Shown: positions 10,001 to 19,615 of the stretch, in pieces
How the letters are laid out: every line of letters begins with the position of its first letter
How positions within the stretch are numbered: position 1 is the stretch's first letter
Source: Rebecca billardiae RCC1528
Lineage: Eukaryota > Haptophyta
Assembly (NCBI GenBank): GCA_965240325.2
Contig: OZ251225.1
Coordinates: 2,976,001 to 3,040,000, forward strand
DNA: 64,000 bases
Direction of reading: 5' to 3'
Made by a program: the position numbers and the translations under genes
The notes under the pieces: generated by a model
The model's database searches: none
What the model was told of the DNA's origin: nothing
What the model saw: only the letters and a program-made list of their open reading frames with translations

Positions 10001-10395
10001 TCGCCACCGCCGCCGCCGCGCGCGTGCGCGAGACGCTGCCGCGCTCGCCGTCCTTCCGCAGGGGGAGCGTGTCGGTGCCGCAGCCCGCCGCCGACGCGGC
10101 TGTCGTGCCGATCTCGATCGCAGGGGCCCCCACCAAGCGCGGCCCCGGCGGGCTCGACGGCTCCGCCGAGTTGGCCGACAGGCGCCTGCTGAGCACCTCG
10201 CTGAGCACCATCGCCTCCGCCGGCGAGCGCGAGGAGGTCCGGCGGCACTCGATGGCCGAGCCGAGCAGCGACAGAAAGGAGTCGCGGCACTCGAGCGTGT
10301 CGTCCGTCGGCCTCCAGCCGCGCGGGAGCTCCGTCGACGAGACCACGCTCGAGGTGACGGATGCCGGACCGGCTGCTGACGAGCTGCCTTGTTGA
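7011..10395 (+). CDS. Nucleoside hydrolase-like / transmembrane / TIR-like fusion protein
   Basis: Two-exon model: 7011-7088 and 7177-10395, intron 7089-7176 (GTGCGCG...CCACAG), 1098 residues. Splicing creates PRVVLIADPGPDPDDVKALL, the Asp-rich N-terminal signature of inosine/uridine-preferring nucleoside hydrolases, which supports both ATG 7011 and the intron. The hydrolase-like region (about 16-370) continues with a SLTIVCISSLRDLADVM stretch and NNLFDLEAAEAVYTF. A Ser/Arg-rich linker follows (about 395-470), then about four hydrophobic segments (near 565-590, 619-645, 654-671, 692-713). The C-terminal module (about 811-900; AFVVHSHRDDG, VWIDQLCTD, LLVLCGPTVADEHLCVAELW) resembles TIR-superfamily domains common in protists. 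A Ser-rich tail ends at TGA. Whether the hydrolase site is active is unknown, because the remaining metal ligands were not all identified. Placement in the membrane is inferred. Confidence 0.75.
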
Positions 10396-12590
10396 TTGTT
10401 GGCTCAGAACAATCGGTGCGGGCGGTCCAGCGACAGACAGCAGCTTCGCGGCGCAGCGCGTCACACACGCAGTCTGACTCAGGGTGAGACTGTGGCAGCG
10501 TGCTCGAAGAGAGAGAGAGAGAGAGAGAGCTATAGAGAGAGCAGACGCACGAGAGCTAATAAATGCTCGTGAGAGGAGCAGTCCGAGGTAGTATTATTGA
10601 TAATTACTCATTTAATTTTAAAAAAATCACATATATAAGTATGTAAAAAGCGCGTTACTATACAGTACGTTACACGGCGGTTACACTTACAACCTGAACG
10701 ACCTGAAGTCCACTGGGGATTTGGGCTGCTCGCGTGTTTTGCCCCTGCGGAGGCTTCGGGCACTGCTGGACGACCAGTGATACAATGCGAACCTGGCTGG
10801 TACTCACTCAGCTCCCGCACATATTATTATAAATAATTTCGCACTCGCTTACTGTGTGAAGGATGGCGCGGCAACCTGCCACCGTGAGCCTTACGCGCGT
10901 TAAAACAAATAGACTGTAGTAACGATTAACTCGCGACGGTGCGATGACCCGGGGCTGTGCCCGACGAGTAACGATATGGCGGCGTATGTTAGTCGTTAGA
11001 GGAGAGTACTGCATGGTCAGACAGGCGCCGTGCGGCGCCATCAATAAATAAATGATCTGCTACGCCGATCTTCGGGTAGCTAAACAACGAAGTTGAGGCG
11101 GCGCACGGCGGCCCTAACGTGAACCATAGTTGTCGCGTTCACGAATCAATCACGCGCTGACGCCGAGCTCGTGAGCAGCTGCCGGCTTGTGACAGACACG
11201 GTCACGGTCGGACGGTACTCGACGGTGCATGAGCCGTGCAGCCGAGTCAGCCGACCATGCTGCTCAGTGTAACGGCGACGCAGCGAGGCAGCGAGGCAGA
11301 GCGGCGCGCAAGATCCGACCTCACGGCCGCAGGAGCGCACGGCGCGAGCGGCCCGGCCGCCGTCGTGCCGGTGCACGGCGGCGAGCAGCCGAGCCGACAG
11401 GGTACTGTAGGATAACCGCGACCGATGGCCCCGATGGACTTGCGCCGACCCGATGACTGATGAGCCGACCCGTGGGCACCGCCACACATTGAACATGCGC
11501 GGGCTGCTGCCACAGGGAGGCCCGGGCGGCAGCTTGCTGAATTCTCCTATTCACGAATCGAACATTTTCGCTCGTGAAAAATACCCGGAAAGCTCAGCTG
11601 TGCAAAGCTGTCATAATATATGGCCCAACCGCCGCGGACAAGTCGCCATCAACAAACTCGGATCGCTATATATTAATCAATGGGGGGGGGGTCAAGGGTC
11701 GTACGTGAAGCGGTAGAAATTCTTATGCTCATGATCGAGATTTTCAGGCCCGGCCATCATTCGTTGATGAGTGAATTGATCGATGACTCATCAACAAATG
11801 GTCATATGGGGGTATGCATCAAGCTGTCCCAGATGACGCCGGTCGAGAGCAAGAATGTTCGCCTTCAGGATATTGTGTCGTTCATCTGAAATACAAGAAT
11901 TGGATTGCCACCCGCGCATTGACCTCGAATCAGTATAGACCAAAAGTATATCGGCAAGAGAATCACGAACGGCCCACCATATGAGAAAGGTGCAGGCGTC
12001 TTTTTTCCTATTTGAGTTCCATTTCTTCTATAACTTACTATCTTAAAAATAAAAGGCAGTAGAAACGCAATCAACTGAATCTAATCAAGGGCAGTGCAAT
12101 CCACTCAAATGCGCGTTTCACACCTAATAAATCCACCTACAAAATCCCCAATAATAAAATCCTGCTCGCGCATGCTCTTTTTGGATTTTGCGGGCGTCAC
12201 CCCCCCCCCCCCCCCCCCCGGCTTTCGCTCACGCTCAGACCTTCCGCTCCGGGGGGCGTGCGCGCCATAATACTAGCTAGTCGTCCGCCGCCGGTTTTGT
12301 CATCGCGCGTTTCTGCGAGACGAACGACCGCCGATCGTCGATCTCGGCGGGCGGCTGATGCCTCATTGATCAGCAGACGACTTGTCAGTCGTCCCGGACT
12401 GCCGCAGTCAGTGCCGCACTGTCCGCGTCGTCAGCGCATCATCTTCGGAGTGCGTGTCGCGATCGGCTGATCGCGTCCACTCACCTGCGGGGCTCTGCTG
12501 ACTGCTCCGACGACGATCATCCGCCGCGATGACTTTTACCGGCGGATATTATGATTCTCGCAGCAAGACTACTCGCTCCAGCTCTCTCTC
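10396..12590. other. Intergenic region: GA repeat, AT-rich island, C homopolymer
   Basis: No gene supported. It has a GA microsatellite near 10509-10540, AT-rich sequence at 10590-10670, a GC-rich part at 11150-11500, a lower-GC island at about 11535-12190 and a run of about 20 C near 12200-12219. Open frames of 60-116 codons here lack any recognisable motif. The C run is a likely place for assembly-length error. Confidence 0.5.
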
Positions 12591-14207
12591 TCACGTCGTG
12601 TCGTCAGCCGTCCCGCAGCAGGTCCCCTCTGAGATGCGCTGCCATTCCTTGCAGTGCTGCCTGTGCGCCTTCCACGCCAGCCCCAGGTGGTCGTACGAGC
12701 AGAACACCGCCACACGACACTTGCCGCACTTCTTCAAGGCTCGACTCCCGCGACGGCCCGCCTGTGCCTGTGCACACACCATGCAGCACTTGGACACCAC
12801 CTCGCGATCCCCCGCAAACTCGGCGGCGAGCATTTTCGCAGGGTCGAGATCGGTGTCGAGCTCGTGCGCACGGCGCAGCAGCCGCGCGCCCTCCTTCACA
12901 CTGCGCTCCACTCCGTCACCCGAAAGTGTCAGTCGCCCAAGCTGGTACGAAGCGGCTGGCCAATCGGCATCTGTGGCCAGCCGGTACCACCGCGCCGCCT
13001 CGGCCATGTCCTGCGGCACGCCCTCGCCCTTCTCGCAGCACACACCCAGGTTGAACTGCGCAGTTGCGTGGCCCTGCTCAGCCGCCAGCCGGTACCACCG
13101 CGCTGCCTCGGCCATGTCCTGCGGCACGCCCTCGCCCTTCCGAAAGCACATGCCCAGGTTGTACTGCGCGCCTGCGACGCCCTGCTCGGCCGCCAGCCGG
13201 TACCAGCGCGCCGCCTTGGCCATGTCCTGCGGCACGCCCTCGCCCTTCCGAAAGCACATGCCCAGGTTGTACTGCGCGCCTGCGACGCCCTGCTCGGCCG
13301 CCAGCCGGTACCAGCGCGCCGCCTTGGCCATGTCCTGCGGCACGCCCTCGCCCTTCGAGCAGCACACGCCCAGGTTGTACTGCGCGAATGCGTTGCCCTG
13401 CTCGGCCGCCAGCCGGTACCAGCGCGCCGCCTCGGCCATGTCCTGCGGCACGCCCTCGCCCTTCTCGCAGCACCAGCCCAGGTTGTGCTGCGCACCTGCA
13501 TCGCCCTGCTCGGCCGCCAGCCGGTACCACCGCGCCGCCTCGGCCATGTCCTGCGGCACGCCCTCGCCATTCTCGCAGCACACGCCCAGGTTGCACTGCG
13601 CGGCTGCGTCGCCCTGCTCAGCCGCCAGCCGGTACCACCGCGCCGCCTCGGCCATGTCCTGCGGCACGCCCTCGCCCTTCTTACAGCAGACGCCCAGGTT
13701 GAACTGCGCGTCTGCGAAGCCCTGCTCGGCCGCCAGCCGGTACCACCGCGCCGCCTCGGCCATGTCCTGCGGCACGCCCTCGCCATTCTCGCAGCACCAG
13801 CCCATGCTGCACTGCGCATCTGCGTCGCCCTGCTCGGCCGCCAGCCGGTACCAGCGCGCCGCCTCGGCCATGTCCTGCGGCACGCCCTCGCCCTTCGAGC
13901 AGCACGCGCCCAGATTGCACTGCGCTAATGCGTGGCCCTGCTCGGCCGCCAGCCGGTACCAGTGCACTGCCTCAACCAGATCGCGGTCCAGCCCGCGCTC
14001 GCCCTGGTAATGAAGAACGCCAAGCCTGAACTCTGCGTCTGCAAGCCCACGTTCGGCGGCGACGTGCCACAGGCGCATCGCCTCGCTCCAATTCCGAGCG
14101 ACGCCGTCTCCGCGGGCAAAGCGATTCGCCAGAACGTACGTGGCACGCGCATCACCTCGCGCCGATCTGCGCCGAAGGGAATTGACCGAGGCGCTGGTTT
14201 CATCCAT
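12591..14207 (-). CDS. Sel1-repeat protein with C-terminal MYND-type zinc finger
   Basis: A 538-residue protein starting at ATG 14207. It has about twelve Sel1-like repeats; repeats 3-11 are nearly identical 36-residue units (KGEGVPQDMAEAARWYRLAA) and form a 108-bp DNA tandem repeat. The degenerate first two and last repeats cap the solenoid. The C-terminal zinc finger has C-x2-C, CGKC, AVFCSYDH and H-x3-C. At the usual sixth MYND cysteine there is histidine (CSYDH). Sel1 solenoids and MYND fingers usually mediate protein-protein contacts, so a scaffold or adaptor role is inferred. A close paralogue lies on the opposite strand at 51607-52881. Confidence 0.88.
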   Translation of the reverse strand: MDETSASVNSLRRRSARGDARATYVLANRFARGDGVARNWSEAMRLWHVAAERGLADAEFRLGVLHYQGERGLDRDLVEAVHWYRLAAEQGHALAQCNLGACCSKGEGVPQDMAEAARWYRLAAEQGDADAQCSMGWCCENGEGVPQDMAEAARWYRLAAEQGFADAQFNLGVCCKKGEGVPQDMAEAARWYRLAAEQGDAAAQCNLGVCCENGEGVPQDMAEAARWYRLAAEQGDAGAQHNLGWCCEKGEGVPQDMAEAARWYRLAAEQGNAFAQYNLGVCCSKGEGVPQDMAKAARWYRLAAEQGVAGAQYNLGMCFRKGEGVPQDMAKAARWYRLAAEQGVAGAQYNLGMCFRKGEGVPQDMAEAARWYRLAAEQGHATAQFNLGVCCEKGEGVPQDMAEAARWYRLATDADWPAASYQLGRLTLSGDGVERSVKEGARLLRRAHELDTDLDPAKMLAAEFAGDREVVSKCCMVCAQAQAGRRGSRALKKCGKCRVAVFCSYDHLGLAWKAHRQHCKEWQRISEGTCCGTADDTT

Positions 14208-14763
14208 CTGTGCGTGCGGCTCCTGCTTCCTCGTCGAGGCTCGGTGAGGCGCGCGCGGTGCGCTGTCGCCCTCTTACATCAGTAGTCCGGAACCGTCCGG
14301 AACTGGAGTGCGCCGCGCGAAAATGACCGTTGTCAAGTGGTGCCACTGCCGGCCGTTACTTGCGTTAGCAACCGACGTACTATCTAACTTTCGATCTAGT
14401 AACACTCATAGACAGATGTACTGAGTACTCAGTCGTCGATCGATCCACCTTCGCCTGCCATTTCCGCGCACAATCATGCGGGCCAGAAGGGACTGACCGA
14501 CGTCACACGGCCGGGCCGCGCAGGCAGGGCTGCCGTCAGGCCTCAGGGCCAGCCGTCTCCGTACGCGGGGCCGTCTGCTGAGTGGTGATGAACGACCGAA
14601 GGGCGAAGGCCCGTGGTATGTACTCATCTGCAGCCGCACCGGCTGAGCCGGCGGCTGAGCCGGACAGTGATCGCCCGGGCAAACCGAGCGCGCAGCAGGG
14701 CGCACGTCTGACGTCAAAGCTCGTGCGGCTGGCCTCGGCCTCGCGCCCGCTGCCTTGGCATCG
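14208..14763. other. Intergenic region between Sel1-MYND start and PAQR 3' end
   Basis: It contains the upstream region of the Sel1-MYND gene and the downstream flank of the PAQR gene. No further gene or repeat is seen. Confidence 0.5.
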
Positions 14764-15615
14764 TCAGAGCCCATGCGGCACTGCGAGCGTACTGCTCCAT
14801 ATGGCCAGCCCATGGCAGGTGTGCCACGAGCCGATGGCCGTGCCCACGTGCATCAGGGTGTGAGAGCTCGGGCCAAGATCGAAGGCCCCCGGCATGAATC
14901 GCTCAGGCACTCGCAGCACGTACGCAGTGCCGCCGATCAGCGATGGGATGAGCGCACCGGCGGCGTAACGCATCACTGTGCGCGCGAGTGGTGAGCCGGG
15001 GGCCCGCAGGACGAGACGCGCGACCGGTGATGCGGCGAGCAGCATCTGCAAACCGAGCGCTGTTCCGTTCACAAGCTTGCTCGAAGACACGCGGCCACAG
15101 ATCGCGCGGATGGTGACCGCGCAGCAGATGGCCATCACGGCGACGACGAGAGCGCACGCGGCGGGCTGCGCTGTGCCAAACTCGAGCACGGCGGCGCAAG
15201 CGCCAGAAGCGAGGAACATGATCGCGATCGCCGCCTTGTCTGCGCGGAAGAGCATCAGCGACACGCGCTCGGAGACGACGCCAAACGTGTGCGCTGTCGC
15301 CGAGATCCAGTACAGCCCCGCATGCACGGCCGTGCATGCGCGCACTAAGGGCGTGGCTCCGCTGACAGGCGGCCAGAGAGCGACGACGGCGAGGAAGTAG
15401 AACGCCGCGAGCAGGTGTGTCCAGATGTTCCAGGTCTCATTGTGCAGCTCGAATGCTGATGCTGCGGCAGGGCCAAAAGCTCGGTACTCCTCGCCACGGT
15501 AGCCCGAGAGGATGAAGGGCTCCTTGTCTAAGGCATCGCGGCGAGACAGCTGCTCAGCCCCGGCCTTGGCTGCAGAGCCACCTGCCGCCTCTGCGAGCGG
15601 GCGACGTCGGACCAT
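14764..15615 (-). CDS. PAQR (adiponectin/progestin receptor-like) seven-helix membrane protein
   Basis: The ATG at 15615 gives 283 residues. PAQR hallmarks are visible in order: GYR then AFELHNETWNIWTHLLAA (motif with the conserved E-N-H), WISATAHTFG (Ser-His motif), PERFMPGAFDLGPSSHTLMH and a final WHTCHG. About seven hydrophobic segments lie between them. The histidines and Asp/Ser residues are the expected zinc-site ligands of this hydrolase-like receptor family. Ligand and role cannot be told; family members act as ceramidase-like receptors or in membrane-lipid homeostasis. The start a few codons upstream would be TTG and is rejected. The glycosyltransferase gene is divergent on the other side. 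Confidence 0.88.
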   Translation of the reverse strand: MVRRRPLAEAAGGSAAKAGAEQLSRRDALDKEPFILSGYRGEEYRAFGPAAASAFELHNETWNIWTHLLAAFYFLAVVALWPPVSGATPLVRACTAVHAGLYWISATAHTFGVVSERVSLMLFRADKAAIAIMFLASGACAAVLEFGTAQPAACALVVAVMAICCAVTIRAICGRVSSSKLVNGTALGLQMLLAASPVARLVLRAPGSPLARTVMRYAAGALIPSLIGGTAYVLRVPERFMPGAFDLGPSSHTLMHVGTAIGSWHTCHGLAIWSSTLAVPHGL

Positions 15616-15971
15616 CGCGGGTGCCAAAGGTGAGGTCCCACCGCTACCTTACTCCGGTGACTCCATAGATTCCACGCGCGGCGGCGCCGCGCGACGAAGC
15701 TCTGCATCAAGCTCCGGTTCAAGAGAGAACAACACCGAAGCAGTTTTCGCATCTGCTTCTTTTCCGACTACTTTTCGCCAGCCACTGCCGGTTGTATCGT
15801 GGCGTCCTTGGCGCGCCGAGGGCCGACGGGCGTGGTGCCGCCATCGCGAGGCGTCGCGTGACGCCGCGCCGTGCCCACCACGTCCCCCGGCGTTGGCGGG
15901 CGGCTCGACGCATGAGACGAGGCATAGGCCGTTGGCGTGAAGCCCGGCTCTCGCGCGTGCAGAGGGCTCCG
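15616..15971. promoter_or_regulatory. Divergent intergenic region, PAQR and glycosyltransferase genes
   Basis: This 356-bp gap separates two divergently oriented starts (15615 minus, 15972 plus) and probably holds both promoters. No TATA-like or named motif was recognised. An alternative glycosyltransferase start at 15912 would shorten it. Confidence 0.4.
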
Positions 15972-17492
15972 ATGGCCCTGCGCGTTCTTCTTTGGGCGTT
16001 GCTCGCGGGCGCGCCTTGGATCACCCTCGGCGTCAGGCCGGAGCCGGAGCAGCAGCCGCTCGAGAGGTTCATCGTGTACACACGCCTGCACTTCGACATG
16101 CCGTATGTGAGCCAGTTCGTGGACTGGTACGTCAGCCTTGGATTCGACCGCATCGTCGCGATCCAGTCCGATGCGGCGCTGGGCAACGCGTACGCGCCCC
16201 ACCCATCGGGCAAGCTGCAGATTCTGCCCGCGTCGTGGGACAGGGGCGACACGCTGCTCCGAGAGTTTAGCCAGCACATTCTGACCGGCGACTACCGCGA
16301 CTGGGTCCTCATGGTAGACTCTGACGAGTTCCTCGTGCTCTCGCAGCCGACCATCCAGGCGTACATGGACTCGCTGCGCGCCGGCCGGCCGTGGAGGGAG
16401 GCGAGGCGCCTCACGAGCGTTCAATTCCGCTGGGCCATCGTGCACCACGATCGGCCCTACTGCGCGCCTGCGATGGCGGCAGCCATCTTGGCGGCCCAGC
16501 CCGCACAGGGCACCTTCCTCCGGCAGATGGCGCGGAGTGACGTGATTCGCGACGTGTTCGACTCGCACCGGTACGCGTTAATACGGATGTACGAGTATAA
16601 TCACTTCGAGGGGGTCGAGCAGCGGATGGATCTCCGGCGGTACCGTGGGTCCACCGCGCACAGCGCCCGCGCCTTTGTCGACTCGGCGGTGGTGCACGTG
16701 GCCACCCGCTCGCTCGCCAACGCGGTGACCAAGCAGCTGGCCCACGCTCACGCCCGAGCCGTGCGCCCCGCCAACGAGTCGTCAAGGCTTGGCGCGCTCG
16801 AGAACAGGTACAACGCCTCCACTGCCAGGCTGGTGCGGCTCATGCACGAGCTCGGCGCGCACACGCCGCCACCGCCCGGCGCCGACGTCGCTGGCCGGCC
16901 GGTGGGGCTGTCCACGGACGACCGAGCCGCGCAGCTGCAGCTCTTTGCCGCCTGGCTGCGCGCGTACGGTGTCAAGGGCGGCGACGCGATCAGCGGGCCG
17001 ACCTCGCTGCGGAGAGGCGACATGGCGGCGTGGGACTGCGGCTACAACCAGTCCGACCTGAACGCGCGCCTGCTGCGCCTGCTCGAGACCTCTCGCGTGC
17101 CCCGCGAGCAGCCCCTGTGCGACGCCGCGCACGAGAGGCGCGCGCTGCAGGCGCTGCTCCGCAAGGAGGGCCTGAGCATCGACGAGTTTGAGCGCTTCGC
17201 GGCGCGGATTGCGGCCGCGCACGCCGAGGTGCTCTCCGCAGTGCGGCGGAAGCCCTTCGCGCCGCTTCCCGCTGAGATCGCAGCAGTGCTGGGCGAGATC
17301 AGCTCTCATCCGAACGCACCGAAGCTGCGGCGGGTTGCCAATGCGACGAGTAACACCACGGAGTGGCAGCTCTTTGTCCCCACCGCGTCGGCTGCAGCAC
17401 CGAGTCATGGTGACGCTGGCGGATGGCCCGAAAGAAATCCGGCCATGTGCGTCCCTTGGGACTTGCCGCTGATCGTCCGGCGTCTTTGGTGA
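15972..17492 (+). CDS. Glycosyltransferase, GT92/DUF23-like or GT2-type fold
   Basis: From ATG 15972 the 506-residue product starts with a hydrophobic signal anchor (MALRVLLWALLAGAPWITLG), fitting a type II Golgi enzyme. RFIVYTRLHFDMPYVSQFVD and WYVSLGFDRIVAIQSD, followed by WVLMVDSDEFL (about residues 110-121), match the nucleotide-sugar-binding core of DUF23/GT92-like transferases, with DSD as the metal-binding motif. Several Asn-x-Ser/Thr sites occur in the C-terminal half. The ORF continues upstream with an arginine-rich stretch from ATG 15912, which is less likely because it would bury the signal anchor. Acceptor and donor sugars are unknown. Confidence 0.72.
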   Translation: MALRVLLWALLAGAPWITLGVRPEPEQQPLERFIVYTRLHFDMPYVSQFVDWYVSLGFDRIVAIQSDAALGNAYAPHPSGKLQILPASWDRGDTLLREFSQHILTGDYRDWVLMVDSDEFLVLSQPTIQAYMDSLRAGRPWREARRLTSVQFRWAIVHHDRPYCAPAMAAAILAAQPAQGTFLRQMARSDVIRDVFDSHRYALIRMYEYNHFEGVEQRMDLRRYRGSTAHSARAFVDSAVVHVATRSLANAVTKQLAHAHARAVRPANESSRLGALENRYNASTARLVRLMHELGAHTPPPPGADVAGRPVGLSTDDRAAQLQLFAAWLRAYGVKGGDAISGPTSLRRGDMAAWDCGYNQSDLNARLLRLLETSRVPREQPLCDAAHERRALQALLRKEGLSIDEFERFAARIAAAHAEVLSAVRRKPFAPLPAEIAAVLGEISSHPNAPKLRRVANATSNTTEWQLFVPTASAAAPSHGDAGGWPERNPAMCVPWDLPLIVRRLW

Positions 17493-17856
17493 CACTCTAT
17501 CATCGTCTAGCTTCAATGAGTAAATAGCAGACTCATGAGCGGTGATCTGTTCACCGTCCGACGTCAGCACATATATATATCATCGTCTGCTTGATGAGCC
17601 CCGGTGGCGGCCCTGCATGGCGGCCCGCCCGGTACCGGGCCGGGCCGGCCGGCCCGGAGGCGGAGAGGCCGGAGACCGTGGTACCGCAGCCGCTCTCCGT
17701 GCGTCGAGTGACGTGACTACACGTGTGCTGACGTGCGGGCCGCGGCGACCAGGCGGCCACTGTCCCGCCCAATGATGAGTGCGTATTCTTACACGTGCTC
17801 GGCCGGCGTCCAGCTCGTCCCCAGCACAAGGCTGCATTGGCGAGGCGGAGGCGGGC
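17493..17856. other. Intergenic region, convergent gene ends
   Basis: The glycosyltransferase and PLRG1 genes converge here. Near 17568-17582 there is a short TATATATAT tract, and 17634-17664 has GC-rich direct/inverted CCGGGC repeats. No gene is seen. Confidence 0.5.
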
Positions 17857-19506
17857 TCAGAAGCGCTTCGGCTCCTTCACCGGCGTGAAGTTGACAGGGT
17901 GCGACTGCGGCGTGGCGTGCGCGTCCTCCTTCCACACCTTGATCGTCTTGTCCGCCTCGCCGGTGAGCAGCCGCGCGCCCGAGCTGCGGACGCGCGCGCG
18001 CGGCGCAGGCACGGCGTGAGCGCGGGCGCGCGGGCGCGCCCGCCACGGCCCTCGCTCGCAGGCTGCGGCGCGCGCACCGGTCAAAGGTGGTCGCAAAGAT
18101 GCCGTGCTCGCTCTCGAGCGAGCCCGGCTGCGCGATGGTCATCTGCTGCTGGAAGCAGTGGCCGGTCTTCCAGTCCCAGAAGTGCATGGTGCCGTCGTTG
18201 CCGCCCGAGACGAGCACGCCGTCCTGGTTCACGGCGAGCGCGTTGAGGATGGTGTTGTGCCCGCTCAGGTTGTGCATGAACTCGCCGTCCGGACACCTCC
18301 ACTTTTTGATGTTGTCCGCCGAGCCCGTCGCAAACGAGTACTCGGACGGGTGCAGGGCGAGCGCGCGCACGGACTTCTTGTGGTTGGTGAGGGTCGCGCG
18401 CGTCTTGCCCGCCTTGAGGTCGTACAGGCGCACGGTCGAGTCCATCGAGCCCGAGATCACCTGCGGCTCCGCCGCCTGCGTCTCGAGCGAGACCACCGTG
18501 TTCTTGTGCCCGCTCAGGACGAACACAGGCGCGCGCGTGCGCACGTCCCACACGCGCACGACCGAGTCGCGCCCTCCGGTGCACAGCACGTCGATGGTCG
18601 GGTGGAGCGAGGCGCAGTACACGCCCGAGAGGTGGCCGTGGTACGCGCGCACCTGCCGGTTCGTCTCCAGGTCCCAGCACTTCACCATCTTGTCCTCGCC
18701 CGCCGAGAAGATGTATGGGTGCCGGTCCGAGATGCAGAGCGCGCGGATCGCCGAGATGTGCCCGGTGAGGGTCAGCTTGAGAGTGCCTGCGGCGGCGCGG
18801 GAGCGGGGCCGGGAGGGTGTGAGCACGCGGCGCGAGGGCGCGGGCCCGGCAGCGGCTCGCCCCCGCGCGCGCGAGGCCATGCGCGCGCCGGCGCGACCGC
18901 GCGGCGCGGGCGCGCACCGGACGCCAGGTCCCAGATCTTAATCGTGCGGTCGGCCGAGCCGGTGGCGAACCATTCGTTGGTCGTGTCGACGGCGATGCAG
19001 CGCACCCAGCCGAGATGGCCCGAGATGACGCGCATCAGCTTCCACGGCGCGTGCCACTCGGGCTGCGGGAGCTCCCGTGCCTGGCGCTTGCCCACGAGCA
19101 GGTTGCGCCCTGGTTGTGCCGCGCCCGACCCCGCCGGCGCGCCGCCCCCGCCGCTGCCGCTCGCGCCATCGCCCGCGGGAGCAGGCCGGGCCACGAGCTG
19201 GCCTCCGGCGCCGGCCGCCGCGGTCGCGCCCGCGCCCCCGCCCGCGCCCTCGCCCGTCGGCCCTTTGAGCATGGGTGGCAGCGTGCCCTGTGCGTCGGCG
19301 CCGTTCCGCGCGGCCGCGGGCTGCGCCGGCTCCTTGGCGCTCGCGTACTCCGCCTGCACCTTGGCGGCGTGCTTGAGCATGGTCGCGGCGTGCGGCCTCT
19401 CTGGGCGTGAGCCGTAGTTCGAGAGAAACATGTCCAGCGTGCGAGTCACCGACCTCGTGCACACGGCCTCCACATCGAGGGCGACATCGCTCGCGCCGCC
19501 CGCCAT
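17857..19506 (-). CDS. PLRG1: Pleiotropic regulator 1 / Prp46 WD40 splicing factor
   Basis: PLRG1 (PRL1, Prp46) is a WD40 protein of the Prp19-associated spliceosome complex. Model: exons 19506-18918, 18786-18078 and 17983-17857; introns 18787-18917 and 17984-18077, both GTGCGCG...CAG; 474 residues. The joins restore family sequence: [16 protein letters not shown] into [16 protein letters not shown], and [10 protein letters not shown] into [17 protein letters not shown]. The WD repeats match the family closely ([47 protein letters not shown]). The N-terminal third is Ala/Gly-rich after [20 protein letters not shown]. The start is divergent from the RUS gene only about 110 bp away. Confidence 0.95.
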
Positions 19507-19615
19507 CGTTGGCCCAGCACGGGCGTGGTGGCACGTGCGACTTCCGCGCTGGCCGCACCCGGCCTGCCGATCGTCGCTCGAGAGCCACCGGGGACGGGGC
19601 CGGTGCGCGCGCGAT
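19507..19615. promoter_or_regulatory. Compact bidirectional promoter region, PLRG1 / RUS genes
   Basis: Only 109 bp separate the divergent ATGs at 19506 (minus) and 19616 (plus). If both starts are right, the two genes share one promoter region. The RUS frame is also open back to ATG 19430, which would overlap PLRG1 coding sequence and is less likely. Confidence 0.45.

Noticed and set aside
12529-14010. A long plus-strand ORF opposite the Sel1-MYND gene
   Set aside because: Antisense shadow of a 108-bp repeat; the minus strand has Sel1 and zinc-finger motifs.
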